A stretch of 64,000 bases of DNA, from contig NW_009799099.1 in NCBI RefSeq assembly GCF_000213175.1, positions 4,094,473-4,158,472 on the forward strand, in the 5' to 3' direction. The notes under the pieces are model-generated. The model worked only from the letters and a program-made list of their open reading frames with translations. It was not told where the DNA came from and searched no databases. How positions within the stretch are numbered: the stretch's first letter is position 1; each line of letters starts with the position of its first letter. The position numbers and the translations under genes were made by a program. Positions 22,535 through 36,100 of the stretch are shown one piece after another. Source of the stretch: Neurospora tetrasperma FGSC 2508. Taxonomy: Eukaryota; Ascomycota; Sordariomycetes; Sordariales; Sordariaceae.

Positions 22535-24319
22535 ACGGGGGAGGTGACATGGACGGTTGACAGGGCTTTGACTGGGACGTCAATGGTCACCTCGGTGTTG
22601 CTTGGGATGCGACTGACGATATCGGGACAGCCAAGTGATGACATTTGAGAAGACTACGCACGGGGCCCGGCACATGTGAATCGATATTGGGCACGCAAAA
22701 GGGTTCGGAAACCGACCCTGACAAGTTTTCTTTCCCTTCGAAAAATTCCATGGTCCCTCCGACAATCGACCTTGGCTGCCCATTGTGTCATCCACTGAGT
22801 CCAGATACCTCCAATTACGTCCATTCAACGACCTGGAACGGCGGGTAAGGGGGTGATGATGTCGGCGGTCAGGTCATCGGTCAGGGTGAGGGTACATGAG
22901 CCTGAGGTACCGACTTAGGCGGGCGAGCCAGAGATGCAGATATCGGGATCAAGCACGGGCCAGAAAATGAGGTTATTCACAAACCACAGGTACTGGCGAA
23001 GGTGTTGTTACGGCCCTCTTTTCCAACTCGTCCACCCTATTGGAGCGATTTGAGCTTGAGTCGTAGAGGCCCTGGACCCTGTTTGATGATGCAGCCCAGC
23101 CCGGTTTCTGCCAGGAACTGACACGGGTAGTTACTTAGCTCATCCGGGTCCTGACAAGCTGAACCGCGTGGTATCCAAGTTTATCGTGGGCTCCAAGGTC
23201 AACAACTGCTCTCTTCTCGTTTCGGTGACCTCCTCCAAATAGTCTCGCTCTTCTCGGCTTTACCCGAAAGCCAGTCTCTGTTGGACTATTTGTTTAGCAC
23301 ATCGACAGGATGGTTAAGCCCTAGCAAGCTTGGCATGTCGGGCCGCATGCGGAAAGCCCCATCGTCAACGGCTTGTCTTGCGAGGCCAACTTCTGGAGGT
23401 GCGAATCCCCTCATTTGTCCCTCTCGACCATCTCTTCGCTGCATCGTCCTCGAGTATGTATATCCCCCGGCCCGAACAGGCGAACCAGGCAGCCCTGCGA
23501 ATACCGGAGCTTATTCTCCGCCTCTCCACCCGTTATGATTTGCCACAATGCGTGACATTGCAGGAAATATGAAGTTATTCCCAACGTCGTTTGGCCACTT
23601 GCGCGATCTCGACTTAAGGTTTTGGAGCAAGCCAACCCTGTCCCCGGACGGACTCGAATCTAGACCATGCATCATAGCTTTCCCAGGGCCTGCTTAGCTC
23701 CAGCCCCGTTCGGGATGCCGCCCTAGGCCAACCAGTCTAGTGCCCTCGATCACCATGTCCCTGGAGAGGAAGGTGAATGGCCGGCGGCAAGAAGCTTCTG
23801 GCCCCAAGTTACCCTGGTCTCCCTGGTGAGGCAATTTCGGCGTTTTCTCGTCGAGTTTCGGTACTGTGTCGCACAGAAGCCGACACATAATTCGATGATG
23901 GAAACTGAACCAATTGTGTGTAGTCCAAGATTGCGCAATTATCGACACGTTCGGGAACATGACATCGATTCCCGATCATGTCCAGGCCCGCACCGCACTC
24001 CGGCCCTTCCACTTTGCACTGTCACGAAAAACCCCCTCCTTGCCGAACCACTCCGAGAGAACGTCCTTGATACCCCCGCCTGGTCGCCAAAATTTATCCT
24101 TTGCTCGCTTCCAAGAGCCAAGGGGCCGAAGCCGTGACGCGATACCTACGTTGGGGCATAATATAAGGGTGTGATCGAGATCGAGAAAGTGATGTAATAT
24201 TGTACCCTACGATGCCGCTTACCTTCTTCTCGTTACTTTGGTTGGTTGGTGCTAACTCCATGAGAGCTCAAGACCCAGCATCAGTAGGCGGCATATATCG
24301 GAGGATAGTGTGTAAGAAA

Positions 24320-24333
24320 CCCCCCCCCCCCCC
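24320..24333. repeat. C14 homopolymer
   Basis: An uninterrupted run of 14 C bases in the gene-poor region. It is the longest G/C homopolymer I noticed. Confidence 0.9.
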
Positions 24334-26639
24334 AACGGACATATATGTCGGCTGGACATCATCACATGATAGGATATCTGTTGTCATTTATATGTTCGTT
24401 GCAGCTATTGTGACAGTTGTTGTGATATGTGTGAGGGTGTAGTTGTGTAAGAACTAAGGTCGATACGAGGCCAGAAAACGCCAAGCTGACAAATGCTCCT
24501 GTAGAGGTGAACGTGATACACTGATATATGCAAGAGGTATCTCTAGTTGCAGAAGTCTGCAAGCAAAGGAAATACCGCTGTACTGGGGTTCATGGACCAG
24601 GGTGTAGAACAACATGAAGGATGGTATGTAACTGAGATGTAGGTAGAGGTAGGCATGACCAGCCAACAGGTGTAACGCCGGTAGAATCTCCGATGGCGTT
24701 TTGCCGATGTTGACTCGTTGGCGCGGGTTAGGGTGTGGCATGTTGCGAATTACTTTGTCGAAAATCAGGGTTGCGATGCATTTGATGCTTGAGTAGATCG
24801 TTCCTCGCGATCGCGCACAGGAAGAAGCTTAGCGCAGATGCGAGACCCTTCTCGTGTGTGCAACTGGACATCAAAGAAAGATGAAACCAGCATTGCAGTG
24901 GATATGTTTTCGAAGGATTTGAACAACCTCAACCCAAGCGACTCGGTCATTTAGCGAATTCAGCGGCCACTCGGGGAAAGAAAAAGACGAGCAAGCGGGG
25001 GTCCGGGACCCGGGGAGTCGGAGGGTCGTGATGGGGCCAACCCCGTCCGACCCTCTCGACGTCGTTCAACGACCCTCTCACAAACCCCCTTTTCGGCCTC
25101 ACAACCTTTAATCTCATAGCCTAATCAAATACCAGGAGACAATTAGATATATTTAGCGGCTATTCGGGTGCGGGAAATGCACAATGTCGTCACCAAGCGG
25201 AGACGAATGATTCCTTTTTCGGAAGGCCCTCGCACCGCAACCGAAAAACTCGCTAAGTACAACCACATTTCTTCTTTATCTAGCTCCGAATAGCTTCCAC
25301 ACTCCAAACCTTGGACAGCAAATGGAGTCTGTTCGCCCGATTATAACCAATGACCGTATAGCGAGTCCTGTACAGGAGGACCCTACAGGACGCACGAGAG
25401 AGAGACAGGGAAGAAAGGGGTCCTGTTTTGCCCGCCGTTAGACCCGTGTCCCTGACGAAATCCTATGTCAAAATCTTCTCGACGCGCGACTCGTCAACCT
25501 TGCCGCCGCCGCCGGTGTCAGTGGATGCCTGGTAAAAGCGAATCAAGCCCTGTTTTTACGCCAACTCCTACCCCGGAAGCCCTAGATACTACACTACGTG
25601 AGTGATACTGCCAGAGAAGCAGAGCCCAAAGTGCCTCATGTCAGGTACGGCTGCACGGCTGGCTGGGCTAGGGTTTTAAAGGGATTCTCGGCTATCCGCT
25701 GTCACTGTAGTAGAGAGGTGTGCTATGTACCCGTCGTTCAATACCTACTTGGCGTCATCATTGTCCTCAATACCAAAGGTGACCGTAACTACGAAGATCA
25801 CGGAGATACGGTGGAGACCCAAGCGGGAAAGTAAGTGTGTGTGCGCAAGGCCTTGTGTCAACTCGCCGAGTTTCACCTCCATATCCCCGAGCCCGAAATT
25901 GTCGTGGGGGCAGCGGTCATCGTCGCCGAGTGCAAACTTGAAGTGCCAAGGACAATTCTATGTATGAAGGTGGACCGTGGAGCGGGCCGTGAAGTCCCTC
26001 CATTTCAGTCTCCTGTCCTATTTTTGTTTGTAGAGAACTTGCAGCGAGTTTTCCATGTCATCGTTGTCGTTGTTCGGTCTTCAAACAACAACCTCTCGAT
26101 ATATGTCAATCTCAACAGCCTTGCCCCCAAGTTTGAAGTTGCTCTGGTTACCCGATATGAATAAAGATGAACAGTAACAGGTTCCGTAGCATCCAATCAT
26201 GATGAAGTGCAACGACCATTGCCGATAAAGAGGGAAAAGACGATACGATATCGCACCCCTAACCCTGACACACATCAGTTTGACAGCCGATCGTATTTTG
26301 TACCCAAGATTATCACTTCCCAAAGCATGGATCCCAACACGTGTCGTGTGAGGGCAGGTTATGTTTGTTGACAGCCTTTCCCATGGTTCATCATGGCGCT
26401 CTGTGATCTTGGTTAGCCCTGCTATCTAGGCTGACAAGCGAGCCATGACATCCAATCCAGATGATGGTAGTGAAGCATCAACAGGGCTTTGTCTCTGATG
26501 TTTCTGATGTTGATGCAGTAAGGCTTTTCGATGCTTCAAATCAAGCCGTCTGTCAAAAAATAGAGGCATGCCCTAGATCTGTACGTTCAAGCATAAAGGG
26601 TCTCTTAGGTTGTCTTCAGGATTTACAATACATCATCTC

Positions 26640-27065
26640 TTTCAGCAGTTTCAGGTACTTATCACCCTATGACCGTATATTTGTAATCACTTGACTCTTC
26701 CATCTTAACTTTACATACACCCATCGTGCCCTATCCACATACTGATCAGCGTTCATCAACAATCTTATGTGATATAAAGATAGCGGAGATAACTGGAGCT
26801 ATCGGCTTTGGTACTACAGCATATCATATGCTTGTCCAACATTAATCAGCCTACACCATAAAACCAAAGTTGATGATGTCTTGGTGTAGTACTGACGAGA
26901 ACCCCAGAGACCCTTAGATCTGCAAGACTATCTGATGAACTATTGAATAACTGATCCAGCTATATGTATGTTTCAGAACTAACGTGGTCCGTAGTGATAG
27001 TGCTTACCAGCTAGCTATATAGGGTTCACAGTAAGGTGCTACATATAGTAGCTACTGCTGGTAGA
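26640..27065. other. TA-rich patch, possible decayed repeat
   Basis: This stretch is visibly richer in TpA (TATA, CTATATAG, TACTAC) and lower in GC than its flanks, with no gene signal. A short RIP-altered relic is one explanation, but composition alone cannot prove it. Confidence 0.3.
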
Positions 27066-29878
27066 TTTTCAAAAGCTGGTGTTTGTGTGTCCCATACCTA
27101 CCTAGACTGAGAGTTGTTAAATCCATGTTTTCCACCGACCAAATCCGGTGTGGGATTGTGATACACGGGTACACCCATATTGTAAGACAAAAGTGAGGCT
27201 GGTTGCGCTAAAAAAAAAAAAGAAAAAAGTCAATCATGAACAATTTCTGGTATAGTGCAATGCGGGGGGGCTGAAGCGTCCACCGCCTTTGCCGGCCCTC
27301 GGGCTGTCATTGGGAAGCGCGAAGTACACTATGACACAATCCGTAAAACCACCAAGTGTCAAAAAGCGTAACCGACAGAAGGAAGGAAATTCTAGTGACA
27401 GATTTTACCGGCTCATGGACCCATCTTTCTTGTACATAGGGCCGGCCATCTTTTGACCCACATGACACCATCATCCGACTATTGACAGGCCGCAGCCAGC
27501 TGCATCGGCGAACAGGGGCAGAAATCCAAGTTGAGAAGCTCTGAAAGCCAGCGAGCGACACCTGGCGCTGCGAAACCCGCCTTTGTGTTTGTCGGACCAG
27601 AGACTCATTGCGGGAGTAATCCGGTAAGGAAACTGCCAAAGAGCCCAAAAATAGCGATAGTGGTCACTTGGGTGAGAAAATGCATCTTGACAAAGATGGA
27701 TGATGAATGCAGAATATGTGCGTTTGCTGCGGTCATCTTCCTTCTTTCCTCCTACGGAGTCTTGCAGCTAGCCGAGGGCAATGCCGCGTGGCGGATTTGG
27801 TTCCGATTCTTCCAAGAAGTCTGTCGAGGTCTTTCACGGCCGCCACCACGCAACACGCACCAAGCGAAGCGCATATGTCAAGCGATGATGTATGTAGGTA
27901 GGTAGCAACTAAGTGACTGACTGACTTGTCGAGTCAATTGATTGCGTTGGCGTTGATGTACGTTGAAGCAACTGCAACGGGAAGGGGGGCCGGAGAGGAG
28001 CTATAAGGAGCTTGAATGGAGCTTGGAGGTGTGCGATTGGAGAACAACGAACAATTGGAGCTGTAGCTTCTCCACATCATTGGATGGCACGACGGGAATG
28101 GCTTCGATGGCTCTGCAGGAAATGCAGGTTCACAAAGCGAGATGGGTGATCGCGAGGATGGAAAAGAAGATATCGCCCGCAGAAAAGAACACGAGTTGAT
28201 TGATATGTAGATTGATGAGAACAGCCCAGAGGGAATAACCCCGAATTTGCGAATGGAGGCTTCTGCTGACGCGGGGAACCGTTGTGGTACAAATTTAGCA
28301 GCTGTCGATGTGTCAAATGGCACTATTGTCTGCAGCGAACCAGGAGACGAGCAGAAAACCTGCCTGGCCTGCATGCTATCTAGCTACGACTGGAGTAAAG
28401 CTCACGTTGGGGTTCACTCGCTGCGAGATGCTGCACTCATATTAATGGAAGAAGCAGAGGGGGAGAGATGGTCAAGAGGATAATGATATCTGCTCATTGA
28501 AAAAAAAAATCACAAGTTTGCAAAGGGAAGTATCAAAAATGTGTTTGCTGAAGAATCAGAAAGCCATCAGGCTCAAAGTTGTATTGATGTTTCCCGTGTC
28601 CAAAATCCCGTGTGTACACTAAAAAGCCACCGGGTATCCAATCCAATCCAACCAGTTATCCCCCTTCCGCCATTTTGTTACCGTCCTTTCCTTTCCACTC
28701 CGTCCAGTGTAAAGTGTGTAATGCATGAAAAGCAAATCCCAGCGCCTCGCTCAGATGACAAAATGATGATATAAAGATACAAAATGTACAAGAAAAATCA
28801 AATTGCACGAGAAAAAAAACAAAAAAAAAACAGCCATTCCTCGCTGCTGGCAATCCCCCGGTGCCCCTGGATCTCCTTTGCCGATTAATGGCATCCCCAC
28901 TTCAAGACGAGAGCAGGACCCAAGCAAGTCTACGTCAGTGGCTTGGCAATGGGCAGGGGATGTGCGGAGGGGGCAGCACAAAATCAGAAAAATGAGGGGT
29001 AGTCTAGCGACCTCGACCGCCATTGGTCGGCCGCCGTCTGTGATAGGCAGCACCAAGTCCAAAGTCGGTTGTTGTTGGTAGCCCAGTGACGTTCCCAAGA
29101 TCTCGTAGCATGTGCCTTTGACGCGCAATGACGAGAATCTGAAAATGGGAAAGATAGCAAATTCGATCCCTGGACTGCGATGAGCCGCGACCGTCGCATT
29201 CAAACGTCACAGCAAGGCTCATCATTTCGAGATAGTCAACTCGGTGACTCGGGAACTCGGAGAGAATTCCAAAGACCTCAATCTTTACTCTTGGCTCGCA
29301 CTTCACTCGGTGTGAGGACAATAGTTGGCGAGCCGAGGTACACAAGGTGTAAAAGTAGCTTGAAAACATAGTCGTCGAAAGCAAGACCGCTGCAGACATA
29401 TGTTTGCGCTGGGCGCCTTTTTTTGTGGCGGCCCGGCTGGATGCGTCGCGGTTGTGAATGGATATTAGCATGTCGACATTCGTGTCCGCAGAATAGACCA
29501 ATCAATGGTTGGGACTTGTTGCCGCCGCGAGGATGGCGGTGTTTCAAGTGCCTGTAGCAAAGATGTCGTGGGCTGTGTTGCGGGAGGGAAACATCCGCCG
29601 AAGAGGAAATTGCCACAGTGATCGCCGGAACTTGCGTCGATCGATCAGGACACTCTGGTCCAGACTCTCAAAATCCGCCTCTATTCGACCTCGAGGCAAC
29701 GTGGAATGTCGAGTTGATATCCAAGAAGCAGCTAAACAGGTCGAGCGTTGTCGCTGCGATGCTGAAGGCTGTGAGTGTTTCGCATGTGCGAAGGTGATGC
29801 GTAGATCCCAAGTGGCCAACTCCCACTTAATTCCAACCATGGTAGTAGATTGCGAGAAGGCAGGCCGCTTTTGTTGAT

Positions 29879-30151
29879 TCACTTGTAGCCGGTCATCTTG
29901 GCACAGCGGTTGCAGTAGTAGATGTTGGTGCCAATCTGGACCATTCCCATGGAGCTGGGGTCGTCTGTCGAGGTGATCTCTTCGGCGCGGGCGCACCTTA
30001 GGCACCGGAGCACCTCAACCGAGACGATGGGTTGTGTCGAGTCCATGCTGTGCCTGACTGATGACGTCGAAGACAGGTCGGAGTCGGAGGATGAGTATGA
30101 CGAAGCCGAAGATGTGGAGGTAAGGTACGAAACTTGTGGTCGGGCGGACAT
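29879..30151 (-). CDS. Small conserved-looking Cys4 (zinc-ribbon-like) protein
   Basis: A 90-residue protein in a single exon. The N-terminal half is Ser/Thr-rich and probably disordered. The C-terminal half has two CxxC knuckles, CLRC (50-53) and CNRC (80-83), separated by an acidic/Ser segment and a short strand-like GTNIYYC. This is the spacing of a small zinc ribbon. It ends with a Lys-rich AKMTGYK tail. I recall similar unnamed small proteins in Sordariomycetes, but cannot verify this here. The frame is open further upstream to 30385; I chose the ATG at 30151 because the upstream 78 residues look like translated leader (Pro/Thr/Asn-rich, low complexity). Function is unknown; zinc binding is inference. 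It is the only protein gene supported in the first desert. Confidence 0.65.
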   Translation of the reverse strand: MSARPQVSYLTSTSSASSYSSSDSDLSSTSSVRHSMDSTQPIVSVEVLRCLRCARAEEITSTDDPSSMGMVQIGTNIYYCNRCAKMTGYK

Positions 30152-33100
30152 TGTGATGTGTGTTGTGTGGAAGTGCGCAGGGCAGGCTATCAGTACCAGT
30201 GCTGGGTTGAAGGATGCTGCCGAGTTTGTTGTTGGTTTGTTCCCGAGTGTTGATGTTGGTGTTGGCGTTTGATGCTGGTGCTTGCTGGTGCTTGTAGGTT
30301 GGTTTGGTGGTGCGGGTATGAGGTTTATACGTGCGAAGGTCGGTTCGAGGAATTTGTATCGAGATCGAGTTGGAGCGAAAAACAAGTGGGTATTTCTTCC
30401 AGTCAGAGACGACGGGAATGGGCCAGACCAAGACTTTGTAATGTACCCGCGTCCGCCAACGAAATGCCAAGTCTGCCCGGTGCCCAGGGGGGTAGGGGTA
30501 CCAGAGTTCGAGGCTGCCAGGGGGTGGGGTTAGAAAAAAATCGAATTCGCGGCCAGCCGGGCGTGCAAAAAACAGGCAGGGCAGACGCAAACAGAGTGGA
30601 GGAAGGGAGAAAGAGATACCTGCGCCAAAGTACCGACTCTACCCAACATATGGAGCCCGAAACTTTGCTCACCACGCTACGTACCTAGTATGCAACTAAC
30701 GAGGGGGTGAAGGATAATTGCGAGACTACCTAGTAGAGGTAGGTATGAGCACAATCATGGGGTAGCCAGGTCATCATGCCGTAATCTGCTCCCGTGCGAC
30801 GTCTTGCTACGTACTGCTACGTACCACCTTCTCGAATTCCGGCTTGTTGACGAGTGGACAGGTCTTGCAAGTTCTCGACCATGGACTAAACACCGGGCGG
30901 TCATCCCATCGGTATCTCACGCCCGCGCTCGCCAATTCGGAATGCGACAATGGCGGCTGGCGTCCACGACCTTCACGTTCCCTCCAGCCAGTTTTGGAAG
31001 CTGGAAGAGAAGAAAAGGGAGGAATCATCGTGTTCACCGCGTTACGTACACCTCATTGCACCTCATCCATCCAGCACCCTGCTACCGTCGCAAAACCGCT
31101 CAGCAACTGTGCCTTCTAACAAACACACAGATTATACTTGTGTCAGGCTGCGGTTGCACATCCGCGATAAGGCCTAGAATCTAGACTTGTTTCTGGGATG
31201 GGCACACGACGTGGTATGTATCTTGTGCTCCTTAATCTGAGGCCTACATAACATGACACAAGTGTAGCAAATCGATGTTGAAGACCTCTGGGATGTTCAC
31301 AGTTTAGGAATTGCGTCAACGCTGTTGCTGGGGATATCCCGTACAATTGCACTATCAGGGTGTTGCGCTTCCAATAATGCGGAAGGGTCGGTTCTATGTT
31401 AGGTAGGTACCTACAACAACCCACTACGTAGGGCTTCGGCGGACAGCGCAACTGGAAACCACCAAACTGGAAGAGCGAAAAAGGCGAGCGAGATTGGGGA
31501 TCTCGCGAGAAATTCTGCTCGAAACGGGGAAAACAGGACACGCCGATCCTAGCAGTGCCCAACGCTATCATCATTCACTCGTCATCATAGCTGGCAAGAA
31601 ACTCGGGCAGTCGTAACATACATAAAAGGCTCGGTAACCACCAAGCAAGAAACGTGGCCCTCGCTCGTCGATGTCATCGCCGTCTTTGCAGCTGCTGATG
31701 GCTGATGGAATCGATAGCTCAGCGAAGCCAATGCGACTGTTTAGCGCGCAAAGCACGCCCGGACCTTGCCGTCAATCGTTCATCCCATCCAACGCCGGGT
31801 TTATCGACGGCACGGATGTCGAGCAGCGGGAACAGCGATGAAAGAAAGGGTTTCAAAGATGCGGATGGAAGTGGCCCCAGTCGATGCCGGATGGGCGGGG
31901 CCCAGCCAGTCAGGTCGAGCGCGCTGAGTGGCCGTTGGTGGGTCCTCGGCCTGGACCCAGTCCTAGGTCCCGTCTGCACCAGCACATTCTAGGCCACACA
32001 GCAAAGTCCACACCAAGACAGTCCAGAACGCTGACCGATCCCACACACAAATTTCGATCTTGAGGGCCACGACTCACGATCGCCAATTGCTGCACGCATT
32101 CATTTCCAGACCACCTTGCATCAAACGGTCCACCGTGTCTGGCCAGCTCCAGCCTGTATTCCAGACTCGATAGCCTGACCCCTTTCTCCTCAGGGCCCTG
32201 TGGCAGAGTACCATGGCTTGTCTATAGCGTATGACAACTGTGAGGCAGCGAGATTGCTCCCTAAATTCCCTGGACAAGGCTTGAGTCTGGCCCTTGCCTA
32301 TCACCACCACATCTGTCGACGACGAAACTAACGAAAGGAACAAGTCCGAAAATGCCCAACGTCCACTTTTAGCCGCGAGACCGGCCAGGACCTCGGGACG
32401 GGAAGGTCCAGACTGACGACTCACACACCCGTGACACATCGGCCGCACATACCGGGCCGTGATCGGCGGTCTGTCCGGGTACCGGTTTCTGATGTGGGGA
32501 TTCGAGACTCATGCCATGTGTCGCCACCTGGCTGTAAAATGAACCGTTGTCGACGAAACGTAAGGCTTGATCAAGAAGGAGTGGTGAGACTTACAACGAC
32601 CGGCCAACCGAGGCGTACCGTCCACATGTTTTAAGTCATCATGAATAAACACTCGTCTCAAGATGCTACACTACAGTGTAGCGAGAGATGAGCACAGCCA
32701 GCCAATACTCCGTACCCCGCAAGTGCACATGCGTCTTTGGGTAGCTTCCGGTTCGTGCTTACTATTCTGGAGCCCACGTTGTCGGATGCTTACATGTAGG
32801 AAAGGAGACACGTCTCCTTGTGGGGATGGATGAATGGGTGGATGACCGGTCCTTCGCAAAGGCATAATGCCATGCTGCTGCCCCCTGAGTGTACGGCGTG
32901 GGGAAGTGTAGCCCCGTTCTTAGGATCTTCCGCGGAGTGAATGAGGCTTTGGACGATATATGCTAAGAGACAGTCAAGGCCCCGAAGCCACGTCTTCACT
33001 GCTCAATACATATCTATGCTTCAATCACCCCTAGAGTCATGCACACGCGAATACAACAGGGCCGGCGAGTGCCTTTAACCCCTCCCCACTACCCTTTCGT

Positions 33101-36100
33101 GAGAGCCTAGCGGACGGCAAGACGGGAGGCGATGATCTTTGCGTAAGTTCATGATTTAAGGCTAGGATTTAACTCATCGTGTGCACTCCATCTCATTGTC
33201 TAGCCCTGCTCGGCCACTTGAACTAAAAAGACTTGGATGCACCGCCTGCCATTCGCCTGCCCTGTTGAACGAAGCTATCACTGGAAGGGATCCTAACTCC
33301 ACCACAGTCACAAACGAAGTCATTTACAATTGTCCCCTTTCCCTCTTCTTGGCTGAAGCTCACCAAGTGCCAAAGTCTTGGTCCTTGTTGAATAACTTGA
33401 TAACTACATAACAATTACATAAAATATACTAAAACCATGTCATTTACTGGGACTCTGTGATGTCGAGTGATGTCGGCCGGTCCTTCATTTCCTTCAAAAT
33501 AGGGTCTTTGCGAGTCAGACATCTCGGGGCAGCAGGCACGGCAACAAAAAATGGGGCTTTCTCACCACAACTTCACATGTCATGGCCAGCATAAACTCAC
33601 TGGCTAGTGGAGCGCATTAAAATCGCTAGAGGGACTTAGCTAAACGTTTGTTTCTTGTCTCATCTTCCTGATAAATCCATACTGATTATTTTCCGACGGC
33701 CTTGGCGGGCTCCGATCATAAAGTAAATTGCGTGACAACTGCCGTTGCTTGCAGACGATCATGGACCGGAACGTACCTGGTCGACGCTTCTGCAACATGG
33801 GAATTTCATCCATTGCCGTGATTACCAGCCCTTCGATTCCAGCCCATCGCTGGTCACAGACTCACAGCTGCTAGTGTACAGTAGAAACCCATGCAGTTGC
33901 AACCCCCTTTCCCCTAATGCTAGCATCATGATGCTTCTTGATGCACAGCCAGTTGAGTGCCAGGTTTACAGGCCTATATTGGGACTACTAACTGCTAGTT
34001 GCGATAGTCGGGTGGCAACTCGATTTTTGCAACAATGGTCAAGTTTTGGTGAGACAGAACACTTATATACCCTTGTATCGGGGCTTAGCGACCTGCTTTT
34101 TTAGTTCGTTGGTGGTCTTACTGATGGACTGATGGCTCGAGCGCCTGCTTCTGGTCTGTACCCTGAATTCCTCTCTTGCACAAACCCTACTTCTTGCAAG
34201 AAGAATCGTTGTTTATATTAAGTTGCAACTGCAAGGGGCTTTTATTGTAACCGAAGGGACAGGTGGGTGGGGGGGTTTTGTCATGAGTTGCAACCAGAAA
34301 GCCCCGCCATTGGTCTGGACCGAGTTTCAGCGCGACACCTGGAGCAGTTCGTCAGATCCTCCGCCAGATGTGCGATCGTGCACCCAAGTGTGCTAAGACA
34401 GATATGTATTGTACTGCGTACACTACACATCACCCTACCTGTTTACAAGGGTTTTGGGGGCGTTTTCTGCGCTAACAAACAAATGTTAGCATTGATCTGG
34501 CTGTGTGCGGTGCGCTGGTGGGATGCCATTGTTTAGCGAGGTTGCTTTTCCGGTTCTCGGGAGGATGGCAATTTCGCAATCCTCGATATTTCTCGTACCC
34601 TCATTGACTTTGAGAGATTAAAAGCGCCCATACAACACTCATCCAACCTGAGTATGTTGACACTGATGGTTTGTGTTTGGCTTGCTCGCTTGGAACCCTT
34701 TGTACGCTGGTAAGCGTGTCGGGACTGGGCGATAGGTTTTACTGTGTCAGTAGCAATGCGTTTTGGTGGACTTCAGTTTCATGCTGATAATCACAGATAA
34801 CGCGAGTTTCAATACAACCTGGAAGCAACTACACAGACAGGCAAACCACATCGGACGCCGGAGAAAGATTTTGATTCTTCTCATCATCCAAATGGCTTAC
34901 CAACCCAACAATGTCTCTTTCAAAGGCAGAATCGCGCGGTCATCGGTATTGAAAATTAGGGGTGCCAAGGGTAGAAGGTAGTCCAAGCACACGGTTCTTC
35001 CCCCCGACTGTTTTCGGGGCGTCGATATGCGAACAGTTTTCCGATGGGAGATCGATGAATACTACTGACTCGACACACTCCCATAGCGTGCACTTAAAAC
35101 AAAATCCCAAATGAAAAAAGGAAAAAAATACAATAAAAATCCTGTACATGAGCAATCACACCAATAATACCAGACATGTTTCGCGTGTCTACTTAAATTC
35201 GCTTGGCGATGGCATTGGGTATCAAGACAACAAGGGGGCTTGAAATCGAGTCGAGGAGCAACCGTGCAGTGTAGAACTGGAACTGGGTGTTATCGCTGCT
35301 GTCTTTTCGAGGTTTCCGTTTCGAGCGCCAGCCCTTCACGCGAACCAATTGCAATCACTGCCCAAAAGGTTCCCGACCGGCTCGGTGGTTCGCCCCATCA
35401 AAGTGCATTGGCCAGTGCCTGACTAGGTTGTGCTCGGGCCATCTGCTCTCATCTTGTTGCAGCCCCACCATGCCCAGCAGTTTCGTCAACTTCACACATC
35501 TTCAACCCTCACCTCCATCGCGATCGCATCTGGTGTTGTATCCCGCCCGGAAGCACAGCGATCCGGCGAAGGATCAAGAAGTGAGACTCGGCCGAGCAAC
35601 ATATACATATACCGTACATATCCATGTTGCCTCGTATGGGCCAACAACAAGTCCCCGGGTTGTGTAGCCCTGAACCACCATTATATCACCCAGGAGCCCA
35701 GGTACCCCGCGATTTGGAGCATCGAAGGGAGTGAACCCAACTAGAAGCGGAAACCCATCCACACTAGGTATTATGCCATTGTGACTTGCATCGAGAGTAC
35801 TCACCTAGGCCATGAGAAGCTTAGCAGCAACGCGCGTCCGGCAGCGAGCGACCGGAGTTGCCTCCTGGCATCCATCCATCTCTCGACAGGAACTGTTATC
35901 TGGCTACCATCCACTTTCTGCCGTTTCACATTAGAACACTATGTCTTTGAAAGCATCTGTTCAGATATGGGGGCGGATGATTGGCTACCACAGTTATCCC
36001 ATATGGAATCTTACTATGCGGCCACGAGTGACACTAACAGCATGTCTCAAATTCACATCGAGATGACAGTTGCCTGATCAAGCCTTTATGTTGTCTATCG

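Larger units (their letters stand above)
22535..29878. other. Gene-poor region, left part of the first desert
   Basis: About 7.3 kb with no gene I can support. It includes a C14 run at 24320-24333, an A12 run at 27210-27221, and a TA-rich patch at about 26640-27065. A promising 47-codon frame near 25450-25595 lacks a start and any partner exon. Unlike classic RIP-mutated relics, most of this stretch is not strongly AT-rich. Confidence 0.5.

Noticed and set aside
23640-23735. Minus-strand AGCTAAGCAGG and GATTCGAGTCC, resembling pol III A and B boxes or a 5S fragment
   Set aside because: No acceptor stem or full arm set could be drawn, and the resemblance to 5S is limited to short matches.
24200-24442. 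A small frame with a hydrophobic start resembling a signal peptide
   Set aside because: It reads through the C14 homopolymer as polyproline and has no Cys pattern or conservation signal of a secreted effector.
25450-25595. A 47-codon frame ending in QALFLRQLLPRKP
   Set aside because: Protein-like composition but no start codon, no acceptor with a matching upstream exon, and no recognised family.
24722-26270. CCCTAACCC-like strings (about 24724 on minus, about 26256 on plus) considered as a telomerase RNA template or internal telomeric repeat
   Set aside because: Each is a single 9-10 bp match, expected by chance in 64 kb; no tandem copies and no pseudoknot or helix context was found.
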